This document shows positions 23,401 to 35,085 of a stretch of DNA of 64,000 nucleotides, piece by piece; positions within the stretch are counted from its first letter, which is position 1; each line of letters starts with the position of its first letter. The DNA is taken from NCBI RefSeq assembly GCF_021869535.1, contig NW_026262659.1:4712001-4776000 (forward strand), written 5' to 3'. The position numbers and the translations under genes were made by a program. The DNA is from Mytilus californianus (taxonomy: Eukaryota > Mollusca > Bivalvia > Mytilida > Mytilidae). The notes under the pieces are model-generated. The model did no database searches. It had not been told where the DNA came from and saw only the letters and a program-made list of their open reading frames with translations.

Positions 23401-25221
23401 ATACTGTATATCAAACTGAAACTCCACACACAAAAAACTAAAACAAGAGAATTCTGAAATATTCGTCAATCGAATATAGTATTGTAACACTTATTGCAGG
23501 AAACTAGTAATTGTTTTTAGTTCACCATGGATTGTTCAGATTTGTTTCATTGAGCTCAAATTTTTTAGAACTTATATGCCTATATTTTAAACATTTAGGC
23601 TATAGGTGGATATAATAACATTAAAAATTTACAGTACTAAAAAATGAAATATATGTGTCAAGTGAAATACGTTTCTAATGAGTCATAACAACAGTGTAGG
23701 TTTGTTCCAATAACAAATTTTTACTGCATGGCATATGGCAGTTGTTATCAAATAGTCCGTTTCTATGTATGTTGGCGTTTGTTTTTGTTACAGTTCAGTG
23801 TTTCTGTTGTTCCGTTGTTTTCCTCTTATTGTTGGTGTGTTTCCCTCGGTTTTTGTTTGTAACCCGGATTTGTTTTATCTTAATCGATTTATGACTTTTG
23901 AACAGCGGTATACTACTGTTGCATTTATTTACATTAAAATTTTGAAAAAAACAGATCGTTGTATAGATACGACCAGTAGTTTTGAAAAAAATATTTAGGT
24001 ACTTAAATTTAAAGATAAAATTTTTTATTCACGCACTGCAAATGAGATGTGAATATGACCAAGAATATGTAAAATAAAACAAGAAAATCGATATCTATTC
24101 AAATATCATAACTCAATATAAGATTAGGCAACCATGTAACTCAGTATAAATAATAAGCTTTAGACAACCATGTCACTAAGTATATACAATAAGCTTTAGA
24201 CAATCATGTCACTAAGTATAAATAATAAGTTATAGACAACCATGTCACTAAGTATAAATAATAAGCTTTAGACAATCATGTCACTAAGTATAAACAATAA
24301 GCTTTAGACAACCATGTCACTAAGTATGAAAAATAAGCTTTAGACAACCATGTCACTAAGTATAAATAAATAAGCTTTATGAGATGATTTTTCATTTCCC
24401 ATTGTTAATTATCCGTTTTTAGATGGTGACGTTCTCTTGTCGCAATCTTATGGTGTTTATATATCTCAACTTGTTCGATTCGCTCGTGTATGTAACAACG
24501 TATTTGATTTCATACGGGTTATGTTCTTCTCATATATTTTATGATGGTATGATACTAAACCCCTAACGGGAGGGATTGTACTTGATTTTCATATGATGAA
24601 GACATAATCGTTCAATCAGTTTAATTGAGGTCTGGAGCTGGCATGTCAGTAACTGCTAGTAGTCCTTTGTTCATTTATGTATCATTGTCATTTTGCTTAG
24701 TTTCTTTTGTTACCTATTCTGACATCGGACTCGGACTTCTTTTAAACTGAATTTTTACTGTGCGTATTGCTATGTGTTTCTTTATTCTACATTGGCTAGA
24801 GGTATAGGGGGAGAGTTGAGATATAACAAAACATGTTTAACCCCGTCGCATTTTTGCGCCTGTCCAAAGTCAGGAGCCTCTGGCCTTTGTTAGCCTTGTA
24901 TGTTTTTTTTAATTTTAGTTCATTGATATGTTTTGGAGTTTAGTCACCATTCATTCGATTCCTTTCGTCTTGCCATTTATTTTATTTGCCGCCAAATGAA
25001 CAGTTCTGCTCCTTTGTTGCATGCCTTAAACTTCTTTTTTTTTCAATTTCAGAGTGGTCTGCTTTGATGCTTACAAAGTTTACACAGACCAATACAATTC
25101 CAGTGATGTGATGCAGACAACTGGTTTAGTGGGCTTCCATACCTATGGGTTTGGTCCAAGAGGATGCACAGGATCACCAAATCACTGTGGACCTAACTAC
25201 TGTTGTTGTGTGGCATATTAG
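20468..25221 (+). CDS. Gene C: secreted ten-cysteine protein, two exons
   Basis: Exon 1 is 20468-20682 (donor 'gtaagc') and exon 2 is 25053-25221 (acceptor 'ttcaatttcag'), joined in phase 2 to give 127 residues. Residues 1-15 (MFTFVVIFIISCING) form a signal peptide, so the product is probably secreted. Cysteines fall at 29, 44, 51, 55, 75, 110, 117 and 122-124, enough for five disulfides. The second half has 'VVCFDAYKVY', a Gly/aromatic stretch ('YGFGPRGC') and the terminal 'NHCGPNYCCC'. The start is the only ATG giving an in-frame leader. The 4.4 kb intron is filled by repeats (MITE, PLE pieces, DR1, R2, minisatellite). AATAAA signals follow at 25246 and 25271. Unlike gene D it has no coiled-coil exon. 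I do not recognise the family. A disulfide-rich extracellular or mucus protein, or an immune-type peptide, would fit, but this is inference. Confidence 0.82.
20798..20953. mobile_element. Foldback MITE of about 155 bp in gene C intron
   Basis: The ends 'gattccac' and 'gtggaatc' are inverted, with longer inner arms: 'gttacgatatttctcc' pairs with 'ggagaaatatcgtaat', and 'cagtaaaattttaat' with 'attaaaatttaactg'. The element is almost entirely palindromic. It starts 115 bp after the exon 1 donor. Confidence 0.75.
21160..21520 (-). mobile_element. PLE C-terminal and 3'-end fragment
   Basis: Minus-strand reading gives 'VTDDY-YVSFVVATIT', the equivalent of 'FTDDIGYVPYVVTTIP' in the better-preserved PLE at 28278-30416, followed by 'tgctccggaagg' as in that element's 3' region. 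It lies in the gene C intron and is 5'-truncated. Confidence 0.6.
21836..22035 (-). repeat. DR1 dispersed repeat, truncated
   Basis: 'gtggtatgagtgccaatga', 'gacaattctccatccaaat' and 'ccttggctcacaccgaaca' followed by 'aagctataaagggtccc' match other DR1 copies on the minus strand. Located in the gene C intron. Confidence 0.7.
22440..22742 (+). repeat. DR1 dispersed repeat
   Basis: Well-preserved copy from 'gtgcctgtcccaaatcagga' through 'taggccgttagttttctc' and 'ttttatagctgactatgcgg' to 'gccgtacggtgacctatag' and 'cattggcaatcataccaaat'. Located in the gene C intron. Confidence 0.8.
23030..23170 (-). repeat. DR1 dispersed repeat, inner fragment
   Basis: 'taacctgagacagtggtgta' and 'aaaaaggctcaactcatca' match the inner part of DR1 at 60540-60640. 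Confidence 0.65.
23720..23950 (+). repeat. Dispersed repeat shared inverted with 34385-34580
   Basis: Contains 'gcagttgttatcaaatagtc', 'tgttggcgtttgtttttgt' and 'gaacagcggtatactactg', whose complements occur in order at 34385-34580. There it is followed by an R2 unit, so the two words probably belong to one longer element. Confidence 0.7.
24105..24378 (+). repeat. Tandem repeat, about 37 bp unit, 7 copies
   Basis: Consensus 'ataagctttagacaaccatg' followed by 'tcactaagtataaata'. Units vary by a few bases, and the first is the most diverged. It abuts directly the 5' truncation point of the PLE fragment at 24374. Confidence 0.85.
24374..25005 (+). mobile_element. 5'-truncated PLE, family 2, RT tail plus 3' UTR
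   Basis: The opening codes for 'DDFSFPIVNYPFLDGDV' and 'YGVYISQLVRFARVCNNV', the segment after the RT core of Penelope-like elements. The 3' part from 'tacgggttatgttcttct' on is almost the same as 40905-41336: 'actaaacccctaacgggagg', 'cggactcggacttcttt' and 'acatgtttaaccccg'. Lies in the gene C intron just before exon 2. Confidence 0.8.
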
Positions 25222-25245
25222 AGGAATTTTTGAAATTTCTTCTGC

Positions 25246-25276
25246 AATAAATCCTTAAATTTGTTATACAAATAAA
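25246..25276 (+). promoter_or_regulatory. Poly(A) signals of gene C
   Basis: AATAAA at 25246-25251 and again at 25271-25276, 25 and 50 bp after the stop. Confidence 0.65.
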
Positions 25277-25559
25277 ACAAGCTATACCATTTTTTTGTTC
25301 CCATGGAATGCCTTTTACATTTTAAAAACTACTCTGTTCTTTATTATACGAATGTATATATTGTATGGACACTTCCCGCAGTCATTTTTTCACTAAAAGA
25401 ACAAATCATAAAACAATGAGAATTTCGATGGCGTTTTGAAATATTAGTATGGAAAAGATACGTTTTGTCTTTGTCTTTTTAAAGTTATTTATGTTCTTCG
25501 TGTCTATATGATGAATCACACCCTTTCCAACAGATTTTTAAAGTTTTTGATCTTATGTT

Positions 25560-25840
25560 GTGCTGTTACACATTGTCCCGGGTTAGGAGAGGGTTGAGCG
25601 CTCACAAACATGTTAAACTCTGCCACATTCTTAATTTGCATGTCCCAGGAACCTGTAATTCAGTGGTTGTTCGTTCCTGTCTGTCATATTTGATGGTCTT
25701 TCATTTGTTAAAGCATAAGTCAGGCTGTTAGTTTCCCCTTTTGAAATATTTTTCATTTTTTCTTACCAGGGTCTTTTATAGTTTACTATACGGTATTGCT
25801 TTCGCTCACTGTTAAAGGTCGTAAGTTGACCAATAGTTGT
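25560..25840 (+). repeat. DR1 dispersed repeat
   Basis: From 'gctgttacacattgtcccgg' through 'cacaaacatgttaaactctg', 'ggaacctgtaattcagtgg' and 'caggctgttagtttcccc' to 'tttgctcact'-like and 'gttgaccaatagttgttc' words. More diverged than the copy at 22440. The rest of 25280-26550 shows nothing recognisable. Confidence 0.65.
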
Positions 25841-26550
25841 TCACATGATATATATTTAAAGATTTCCAAACATATGTACAAGCATCCATTCGATTCTGTA
25901 CAGATGATATATCACAAACTTTACATTTTTTGCATTGAAGATTATCCGCATAAAATGAAATATGAATTTGAAAGATAATATTGATTGTAAATGTACACTT
26001 TGGAAAGATTTTTTGTCGGTTTTAGTTATGTCTTTTCTGTTGATATTTCAAAGTATTCTAAACATATTTGAAATCTTTTATAATTTAATGTTTTCGTGAC
26101 CTCTAAACATTTATTACTTTTTTAAATATCGCATATTGTTCGAAAAAAATCCCAAAAGTTCACACTGAAGTGCACGTTCTTAAACTGAATCTGATAATTT
26201 ATTTCTTAATATTGCACGTTGGATTTTATGTTGTTAGTAACTAAATTTGGCTGACTATATTATTACTGAGATACAAGGGATAAAACATAGATACTTCTTC
26301 AATTTCGATGATTTATATTTTTAGTAAATTTTATAGGAATATTTCAGTCAGATTAGACCTAGCTGGTATGGTTTCTGAGATGAACAGATTGAAAGGTGGA
26401 TAAAATTATATATACCAAAATTAGTAACTTTATTTCATTTTATTTTGATTCAGATAGATTTTTCTGAAAGTTTTTCTGTATCGCGTACCGTCTCTGAAAT
26501 GTTACTTTTCAAAAGGCAAAGAAGCACAATTTTTTTTGTGAATTTTCATA

Positions 26551-27171
26551 TTAAGGTAGATAGGGTGTCTTCCTCCATCTTGGATTTTGAAATACCAGAA
26601 AACAATCGGTCTAGATCTTTAATTAAAGGTGCAAATTTTGAGAGTATTGGGTAATTTATGTGTAAGAATTTTCATTTTAATATAGAAAATGACATATTTT
26701 ATCATATTTATGGTTGTATTTTACAAAAAAACAGAATACTTTTGTTTGATTCTATTTTTTCTAACTTTGCCACATAAGGGGAGGCAACTCAAATGTAAGG
26801 GCAGATAATTCAGATAAAGTTACTTTTACAATAGAATGTGTTAGGAATTTACCTATTTTATTATGTAGCAAGAAAACGCGTCCCGTGACCCCATTTTTTC
26901 TTTTTCTTATCTGAAAGCATACTATTAGAGCTATCTTCTCATATTTTATCTCAAAATTCTATGGTGCAGTTTTCGTTTTATGGCAAAAAATTGGGTTTTC
27001 CATGCATAATCTATACAAAATCTGTCAATTTTGCACAACCTGTAGCGTGAAAATAAGCCCCGTGACCCCTTCTTTTTATTTTTTTTTTTTAAAAAGCATG
27101 ATATAAACTACATTTTGGCAAATTATTAAAAAATTCTATGGATTATAATTTAGACACCCCATCTACCTTAA
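26551..27171. mobile_element. MITE of about 620 bp flanked by TTAA
   Basis: The left end 'ttaaggtagatagggtgtct' pairs with the right end 'agacaccccatctaccttaa' with one mismatch. An internal direct repeat is visible: 'cccgtgaccccattttttct' near 26885 and 'cccgtgaccccttctttt' near 27060, each followed by 'aaaattctatgg'. No transposase. Like the MITE at 9498 its outermost bases are TTAAGG. The two may share one mobilising transposase, but their inner ends differ. Confidence 0.85.
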
Positions 27172-27959
27172 GTCTTATTTTGATGTGTATTCCTCACTGT
27201 GAAATTCTCTGTCTGTATTTTTAATATATTAAGATTTTCAAAGTATTGAGTATAAAAATCGTAAATTTAAAGTTTAGGTTAAACAAAAAATAAAGATTTT
27301 CTGTACTTTTTACAGTACTGTTTTTGTGCAGACTGAATAATTTCGATCAGAAAACGCGCCTAGAGGAATCGATATCTAAAGCATATCGAAATAGAACCTT
27401 TATGGGTACCTGCTTACAGTTCTCCTTAAAATCGTTCGACCAATTGGATTTTGATATCGTGCATGAACGAGATGATCTCATTATACCAGTTAATGATATT
27501 TTTGAGTGAAATAAAAAAATCGTGCATGTTCATGCTATTTGTCATTAGGTCGACTACAGTAAAATCTTTACGTCTTGACTGAACTTAAAAAAACCCAAAG
27601 CGGATCGGCAAGATTGATAGTTACACTTTTGTGCTTATTAAAAGGCAAATTTGGGCTATAATTATTAATTTGCATATAACAATATTCCCTCGAACCATCA
27701 AGACAATTGACACCATTCTTTTAACACCATCCCACGCGTTTATAGATTCAAAACAATATCTGATGTTTCTCTGGATAACATGATGGCTGCTGATATTAAT
27801 CAAAATATATCATCAAATCGACAAAATGAATGGTTTTCGCAATTTTTTATATTTAAGTCGCATTAAAAGGATTCACAGAGAACATTGACTTTTGTTCCTG
27901 TTGACCAACTGGTGACCTGAATATTGGTCTCGGACATGAAAACATCTCATGAAAATACC
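27172..27959. other. Interval with no recognised content
   Basis: AT-rich spacer; no supported gene or repeat match. Confidence 0.4.
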
Positions 27960-28277
27960 AGTTTGAACCCCTAATGTGAACATTAGAGATTTTTTTTTGT
28001 GTTTTACTTTATTGTTTAATACAAGAGGGACGAAAGATACCAGAGGGACAGTCAAACTCATAGATCGAAAACAAACTGACAACGCCATGGCCAAAAATAA
28101 AAAGACAAACAGACAAATAATAGTACAGATGACAAAACATAGAAAACTAAAGACTAAGCAACACGAACCCCACCAAAAACTGGGGGTGATCTCAGGTGCT
28201 CCGGAAGGGTAAGCAGATCCTGCTCCACATGTGGCACCCGTCGTGTTGCTTATGTTATTGCAAATCCGGTAAATAGT
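27960..28277 (-). mobile_element. 3' region of the PLE at 28278-30416
   Basis: The minus strand, downstream of the element's stop, contains the words complementary to 'gatctcaggtgctccggaag', 'agcaacacgaaccccacca' and 'cgccatggccaaaaata'. The same block recurs on the plus strand at 53209-53430 and in part at 21290-21330, which supports a repeated 3' UTR. The exact outer end is unclear. Confidence 0.65.
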
Positions 28278-30416
28278 CTAATTCGGTAGGTCAAATTCGT
28301 GAAAAGGGAAGGGTATTGTAGTTACGACATAAGGAACATATCCGATATCATCTGTGAAACGGTCAACCAACTCGTGATGGCGTCCGTAAAATTTACGAAG
28401 GGTTGATTTCAACTTCAACATTTGGAACTCTTGGTTTAATAGCTTCCTTGTGAGCAGCAATCCTCTATCAAGGAAATCATGATAGACAAACCAGGAAATA
28501 CAAGCCCGGGAATATCGTATCAATTGGGAGATATACTCCGTATGCAGGCGCTGCTGAAATGTTGCTACATAGAAATGGAAAGTTCACAATTGGGAAGCTG
28601 AAAAGATCTCTTTTGTCGTAAAGTTTTGTTTTCAACCGACCCTCATTGTCAATTTCTAGATGTAAGTCAAGATATGAGGCAGACTTAACTGTTTCTGTAG
28701 TATCCTTTATCTGTAGTTCAATGGGATAGATTCGTTCAACATAGTCACCAAATTTTGTATTATTTAGTGAGAGAACATCATCTATATAGCGGAACGTAAA
28801 GTTAAAGGATATTGCTAACTTTTTATCTTTCTTCATAAGAAGTTCCTGTATGAAGTCAGCCTCATAATAAAAAAGAAACAAGTCGGCAAGAAGAGGGCAC
28901 ACTTGGTTCCCATTGGAATTCCGACAGTCTGTTGAAAAACACATCCTCCAAACGTAACAAATATGTTGTCAATCAAGAAATCAAGCATCTTGATAATGTC
29001 AGTTTCAGAGAATTTTTTGTTTGAATCAGAGTGATTCTTTACAAAGTAGGATTTATCCCTCCCCAAGACAAGGTACTTGTATCTACGTTCGCCATTCTTT
29101 TTAATGAAACAAAGTAATACCAACTCTTTCAATTTGTCTTTTAGTTTGGAATGGGGAATACTTGTGTAAAGTGTAGAAAAGTCAAATGTTTTAATACTAT
29201 TGCAAGATGAGAGAGTCTTAGATTGTATGTACTCTAAAAGATCTTTGGAATTTTTTAGTATCCACATCTGATTCACGCCACCTCTAGAATAGGCAGTTTG
29301 ACAATAACTTTGGAGCCCGGCTTTGATTGCTGATAAAATAGATGTTAATAATTTAGAAAGAGGTTTCGTGGAGCACTTTGAAGACCCAGCAATATACCGT
29401 TGTTTGTAAGGACACTTATGTAGTTTAGGTATCCAATACAGTGATGGAAGATCCAGTTCTTCATCTTTGGTTGAAATTCCAAAGGAACATAGAACAGACC
29501 TATGATTATCCAGGATTTCCTCTTTGATAAGTGTCGTGAGGGTATATGTTGGGTTTCCAAATGAATTGTCAATACCTAATTCATTTATCAAGCAGTTTAT
29601 GTAATGATATTTACACACAAAAACGATGTTGTTTGGGGCTTTATCTGCGGGGACAACAACATATTTGTCATGATGGTAGGACAAGTGTTTTGCAACATTT
29701 GGGTCTTTAAAAATTGACGTAGCGTGGGTATTGATAGACCCATTTAGTTTCTTAATTCGGATTTGTATCAACGACCTCACAGCCTTAATCCATTCGGAAA
29801 GAGTATCTACGTCTTCTTTCTCGCGTTTAGCCCATTGCCTGGCATAATCCTCGACTGAATCCATCAGTATTTTGAAATTGTATTTCCAATTGATGGATTT
29901 AGGCTCACGATATTTCGGACCTTTGGATAACAAATTTCGCAGGGAAATGTTATTGACAATGTTGAGGTCTCCGGTAATAACGTGGCCAGACGGATTATAT
30001 GTGAATTGGGAACTAGCACAGGTGCAATCAGGAGGGTTAGACTTGAAGTCGTCAATGTTGAGATCCTGCAAAACGTGTTTGTAATTGAAAATTTTAGTTG
30101 CAATTAGTTTGGAATAGGTATAAGAAATTATTGGTACAGACTGATCTTTAAAATAAGGAGGTATTTTCGACTGAACTAATTTATGATGAAGGATATTGCC
30201 TAAGTTGACGTCATCGAGACCTTTGTTGGCAAAGGAAAGTTTAAAAAAAGATCTTTTCTCTTTTTCATCTTTTCCAATGCGAACTGGTTTGAAAAGTCTG
30301 TGACTTGTAATATCCGAAATGATAGCTGTAAGTTTGTATTGGTTTGAATGAGGGTTTGTAACAGTGTACAGAAGATTCTCTGCTGACTTAAGTACGACCA
30401 TCGGAATTGGTGACAT
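28278..30416 (-). pseudogene. Penelope-like element reverse transcriptase, near full length, two frameshifts
   Basis: A 527-codon frame starts at 30416 and covers the N-terminal region ('IPPYFKD', 'CTCASSQF', 'GHVITGDLNI', 'GPKYREP'), then 'VVPADKAPNNIVFVCK', 'WIPKLHKCPYKQRYIAGSSKC' in two pieces, motif A 'FDFSTLYTSIPH' and motif B 'GIPMGTKCA'. A shift at about 28890 moves coding to another frame with 'LLADLFLFYYEADF' and motif C 'RYIDDVLSLNN'. A second shift at about 28530 moves it to the last frame ('IRYSRACISW', 'LRKFYGRHHELVDRF', 'GYVPYVVTTI'), ending at 28278. The RT motif set and the GIPMGT / LADLFLY / YIDDV signatures are those of Penelope-like elements. No GIY-YIG nuclease domain follows in this copy. 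Inactive because of the shifts, but recent enough for every motif to be legible. Confidence 0.88.
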
Positions 30417-30884
30417 TGTTACGTGGAGGGCGTACGCCCACCTCCCTTTTGATGGGAAAATATACCTTTAGGGCTTAAATCGCCAACACAAATTTTTTAC
30501 ATACTCCCCCCTTGACCCTAGACCCGCCTCTGGTCATTGCTTTTGTATCGGCATGATATTACTAAAACTCGTAGTTTTGTAAAAAGGTATGATTAAGACC
30601 ACATGATTGACAACATATACGAAAAAGTAACACAAGATGGGTGCACACATGCTTAACAATGAAATAATTTTCCTAAACTCAACAAATATCTTTTTTGATA
30701 CAAAATACAGTATTAAGGTGGTATCAACTTCGTTTAAGATTTATTCAAATAAGTAATGTTTCAAAAAATGCGCGTTTAGAGCGTCATTCACAATTAACCA
30801 GCCGATGGTTGACTGACTGTTTGTTTTGTTCAGACGGATGTTGCATTTTATTTGATGAAACTGGCTTTTCATACATAATTGTTT

Positions 30885-31080
30885 TATTAAAAAGTAAAAT
30901 CACAAAAATACTGAACTCCGAGGAAAATTCAAAAAGGAAATTCCCCAATCAAACGGCAAAATCAAAAGTTCAAACACATCAAACGAATGGATGACAACTG
31001 TCATATTCCTGACTTGGTACAGGCATTTTCTTATGTAAAAAATGGTGGATTGAACCTGGTTTTATAGCTAGTTAACTGTA
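30885..31080 (-). repeat. R2 dispersed repeat
   Basis: 'gacaactgtcatattcctga', 'cttggtacaggcattttct' and 'gtggattgaacctggtttta' are the complements of the copy at 2735-2945. Absent at the equivalent place in the other duplicate (about 51230), so it was inserted after duplication or lost there. Confidence 0.65.
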
Positions 31081-33399
31081 ATCTATTCAGGATCTAGTAT
31101 GCCAACATTTATTTATTGAGCTTTGCAACAATAATAGTTCGGTCCACAGATGTTTGGAATGAACGTACATCCTTCGTCCCCATACCCGAAAGTCATCATA
31201 CTAATTTTCCCAGCATCAGGTTGATAATTAGAAGGATTGATTTGAAGCTTTTCATGATCTTTACGAATCTGGACTCTATCAAAACAGGAAAAACTGAAAG
31301 AGAAAAATATTGAAGATAAAGCAAAAGCAGCTGCAAATTGTCAATATTACCCACAATGCATTCTGATAAAAAAATATTTCAATCCTTGCCAAAGTTTTCT
31401 TTCTTTTTATTTTGTGACAAAATGTGTATAACTCAACCTAAAATTGTTGATTCTCATTTAACCAATCTCAGCATTGTAAACAGTATTATATTCAACCTCA
31501 AATATCTCTATTTTCTTAATCAAAGAAAAAAAATAGAATAAAAAAAAAGAATTATTGTTTTCATTAAAACCAACTGAGCCTGTTAAATTACAGACACATT
31601 TCACTTTTACTTTTTGAAAAGTGCTACTTTTATCATTGTTCTTCAAAAAAAGGCCAACTTACTTTTTTCTTTCATAATTTATAACATTCAGCATATCATC
31701 TTTTGCATTTCTGTAGATATCGTTACACGTAGGTGCAATTCTACAACAATCCCTTCTAAAAGCAAACACATATCCTTGAGTCTGCAGACGACTTGAACAG
31801 TAGGTCTGGGCCATCTCGTCAAAATAGTTGGAATTTAATAAGAGGGAAAATAAAAATTGAAGGTGAAAATCAAACTTAAATTATGGCATTTTCATAGTCA
31901 ATATGAACTTCGTCAAGATAAAGCGTGTAATAGCCCTCGGTATTGCCGTATTCAAGCGCCTGCCATTTTCTAAATATTTTTATACACCAGCAGGTAATTT
32001 TCTGTCATTGACGACACAAACAATGAAATTATGATTTTTTGTTTTAGCCAAAGTTGTTATGGGTGTAATAATATCACTTATCTCACATGAAACTTGTCCA
32101 CCGACTTGTTATTTTAACACATTGAGTTCCTCTTCCAAAGCGGAAAGTTTCTGGTCTTGTTACACAAAAAAAAAAATCATCAATCATTATACATGAACAT
32201 CTTCTTAGTGCCTTTATTTGTTGAATGTATTGAGTGCTATGTGTTTTCCTAGTGTCTGCAATAACTTAACACAAGAACATATTATACTGGTGTAAAAAAT
32301 TAAGAAAGAGTTACTCTAACGGAACGGCAAACCTGCAAACTTGATATACTATGTTATGCAAACGTCATACGTTTCCCAGTTGCTTTTTTCTTCTTTAGGT
32401 GTTACAGTAATTCATAAACACATGAATGGAAAAATGACGTATTTACCAATCTATTAAATCTGCACTAAACATACTTTACTAATAGTGATATTAAACTATA
32501 CAAAACAGGTCGGAATATGTACTTCTCATTTTTTACAGAAGAGGGAGATTTATTTTGATATCCTTATATATCTTATAAATAACAAGGGTGATCAATCAAA
32601 TTATTGTTTATCTGATAAAACATATTGACAAGGAACACAATGCATTGAAATTGTGGGACGGCACTGTCAATATGAATTATTTTGTATTTTATTTTTATTT
32701 CTGTCTTAAATGGCCTTAAACGTCTAGTATTTTATGCAACACGTGCAAAATAACATCATGTTCATACTTTTTCATTGGTATTTAAAAAAAAATATAAAAT
32801 ATATAAATAAATATATAAGAATGTCTTAATTAATGATTTTTGTGAGTTGAATTTCTTATTGGTAAGTCTAGGCTTATATTTATATGTCAAAAAATCTATG
32901 CATTAAAAGGTTTCTTTCAGATCATATTGGTATAAAGTTATTCGTCTCCTTACAACTGATACTCTCTTCCTCCTACTGGTTGTGTATTTGATGTGTTTTT
33001 TTTAATAAGTTATTTGAAATCATATTAAGTTACCAAAAGCAATAAGGATTGTATTATTATCATTATTATTAATATTATCATTTGTCTTATTTGTGATTCA
33101 TATCAATTGGGGGCCCATAATCTGGTAAGATATCTGTATTTGTATAGGTTAATTACAGCATAGTAACATCACAACGGATATTTCTGTACTTTAAAAGGGT
33201 TCAAATTATATCAAGTAATTCCATTACCAAGCTACTTTGCATGCAATATTGAAAGATGAAAAAATGTCTAAATAAAAAGATGGTACAAAGATCCCCTGTA
33301 TTTGTTTCACTCTTACGTAAAAATCTGAAAATTGTTGAAACCTACATGTATTCGAATAATTATTAAAGTCGGATGTAAAAAGTACCAGACATCATATTC

Positions 33400-34210
33400 C
33401 TAGTTGATTTTCAAATATTCCGCTCCATCTTTGTTTTGTCCTTCTTTACCTTCCACCCAATGGATTTTTCTCTTTTGTATTAATCTTGTACGATATTTGC
33501 ACTAAATGTGTCCAAATGCACGCTATTCCAAGTTGAAAAAAAAATGTATATATGAGAGTCACTCGCGCATGGAATGTAGGTTAAGTGTCTTCGAGAGAAT
33601 CACTGTTTACGTAATAATATACGAGGAAGAGTACATGTCATTTAAAGATGTTTATGGAATTTACAAACAACTGAATTCGGAGCTGCAAAATTATTGGTGA
33701 AATATTATGAATTAAAAGAGACAGTAACTCAACGCAACAAAAACTTGTGATTGTACACCTATATATTCATGTATGAAGAAGTAAAATCTTTGCACCAAAC
33801 GCCAAAAATAATTGTACGACGTATTTTATGAGTTAAGAAGTTCAATTTCAAAACGATGTTTAGATATTTGTTTTTTTTTTATCATCAGTGATTTTTGCAT
33901 ATTTGATTTTCAAACATTCCGCTTCATCTTTCCTTTGCGTTTTTCTTACTTTGACTATCACCCAATGGATTTTTCTCTTTTTCTCTAAATCTCACACTAA
34001 ATGTGTCCTAAAGAAGGCTATTCCTTGAAAAGTGAAAAAAAAAAGTGTATATATGAACGTCATTCGTGCATGGAATGTAGGTCAACTTTCTTCGAGAGAA
34101 TAACTGCTTACAAATAAACGAGGAAGAGTACATATCGTTAATTGATGTTTATGAACATTTACAAACAACATCATTCGGAGCAGCAAGATGATTGGTGAAA
34201 TATTATAAAT
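33400..34210 (+). repeat. Direct duplication of about 490 bp within intron 1 of locus E
   Basis: 33400-33710 and 33895-34207 align throughout: 'cacccaatggatttttctct', 'cactaaatgtgtcc', 'gcatggaatgtaggt', 'cttcgagagaat', 'cgaggaagagtaca' and 'attggtgaaatatta'. Each is followed by 'gacagtaactcaacgcaaca'. The second copy was then split by the PLE insertion at about 34253. Confidence 0.8.
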
Positions 34211-34379
34211 AACAAAAAGACAGTAACTCAACGCAACAAAAACATTTGAGTGTGTCATGAAATAGAAGTTCCTTCATAATAAAAGTTCCAAGTGGAAGAA
34301 ATATACTGTAATATTATTTCCACTGGAACAAATGTTACATATTTGTACCTTACAGAATAAATGTTATAGCATATTTGTT

Positions 34380-34680
34380 CCAGCAGGAGCAGATATTATG
34401 AATAAAGGCAACAGTAGTATACCGCTGTTCAGTAGTCATAAATCGATTAAGCGAAAACAAATCCGGGTCAAAAACCAAAACCGAGGGAAACACATCAACT
34501 ATAAGAGGAGAACAACAGAAACACTGAACTGCGACAAAAACAAACGCCAACATACATCGAAACGGACTATTTGATAACAACTGCCATATTTCTGACTTGG
34601 TACAGGACTTTTTAAGAAAAAATGGTGGGTTGAACCTGGTTTTATGGCTAGCAAAACCTCCCGCTTTTATGGCAATGTTA
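34380..34680 (-). repeat. R2 plus linked repeat
   Basis: 34385-34580 is the complement of 23720-23950. 34565-34680 ('gccatatttctgacttggta', 'gggttgaacctggttttatg', 'gctagcaaaacctcccgc') is R2. Their linkage here suggests one parent element. Confidence 0.65.
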
Positions 34681-34957
34681 CGAATACCGCTAAAATGACA
34701 CCTTTACGTGCAATGAATACAGTACAAATAAACGCGAGAACACTCAGGACAAAGAAATACATAAATAAATAATATATTAGTACATTACAACATGTAAACC
34801 ACAGAATGACAACGGACACCTCCCATGAATTTACGACAGTACACCAGGACACCACAATATAATTATAAACTGTGCGTCACACGAACGTATCAACGCCACA
34901 AAAAATGACGTATTTTTGTGACTTTTATTTTATCACAGGTAAATTTCTAAAAATAGA

Positions 34958-35085
34958 ATATAAAATTGGGATTGAGTTTGTAATGGTGTTATTTTATGTA
35001 TTTTCTAACCATGGCAAGAATATTAAAATGGAATTGTGTTTGTAATGGTGTTATTATTTGTACTTTCTAACTATGTCAGTTTTTC
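34958..35085 (+). repeat. Short direct duplication, about 75 bp unit
   Basis: 'gtttgtaatggtgttatt' followed by 'gtattttctaaccatggca' recurs as 'gtttgtaatggtgttatt' followed by 'gtactttctaactatgtca'. Confidence 0.7.

Noticed and set aside
26445-26654. A coding exon (69 codons) ending inside the MITE
   Set aside because: It crosses the left inverted end of the 26551-27171 element and has no splice or family support.
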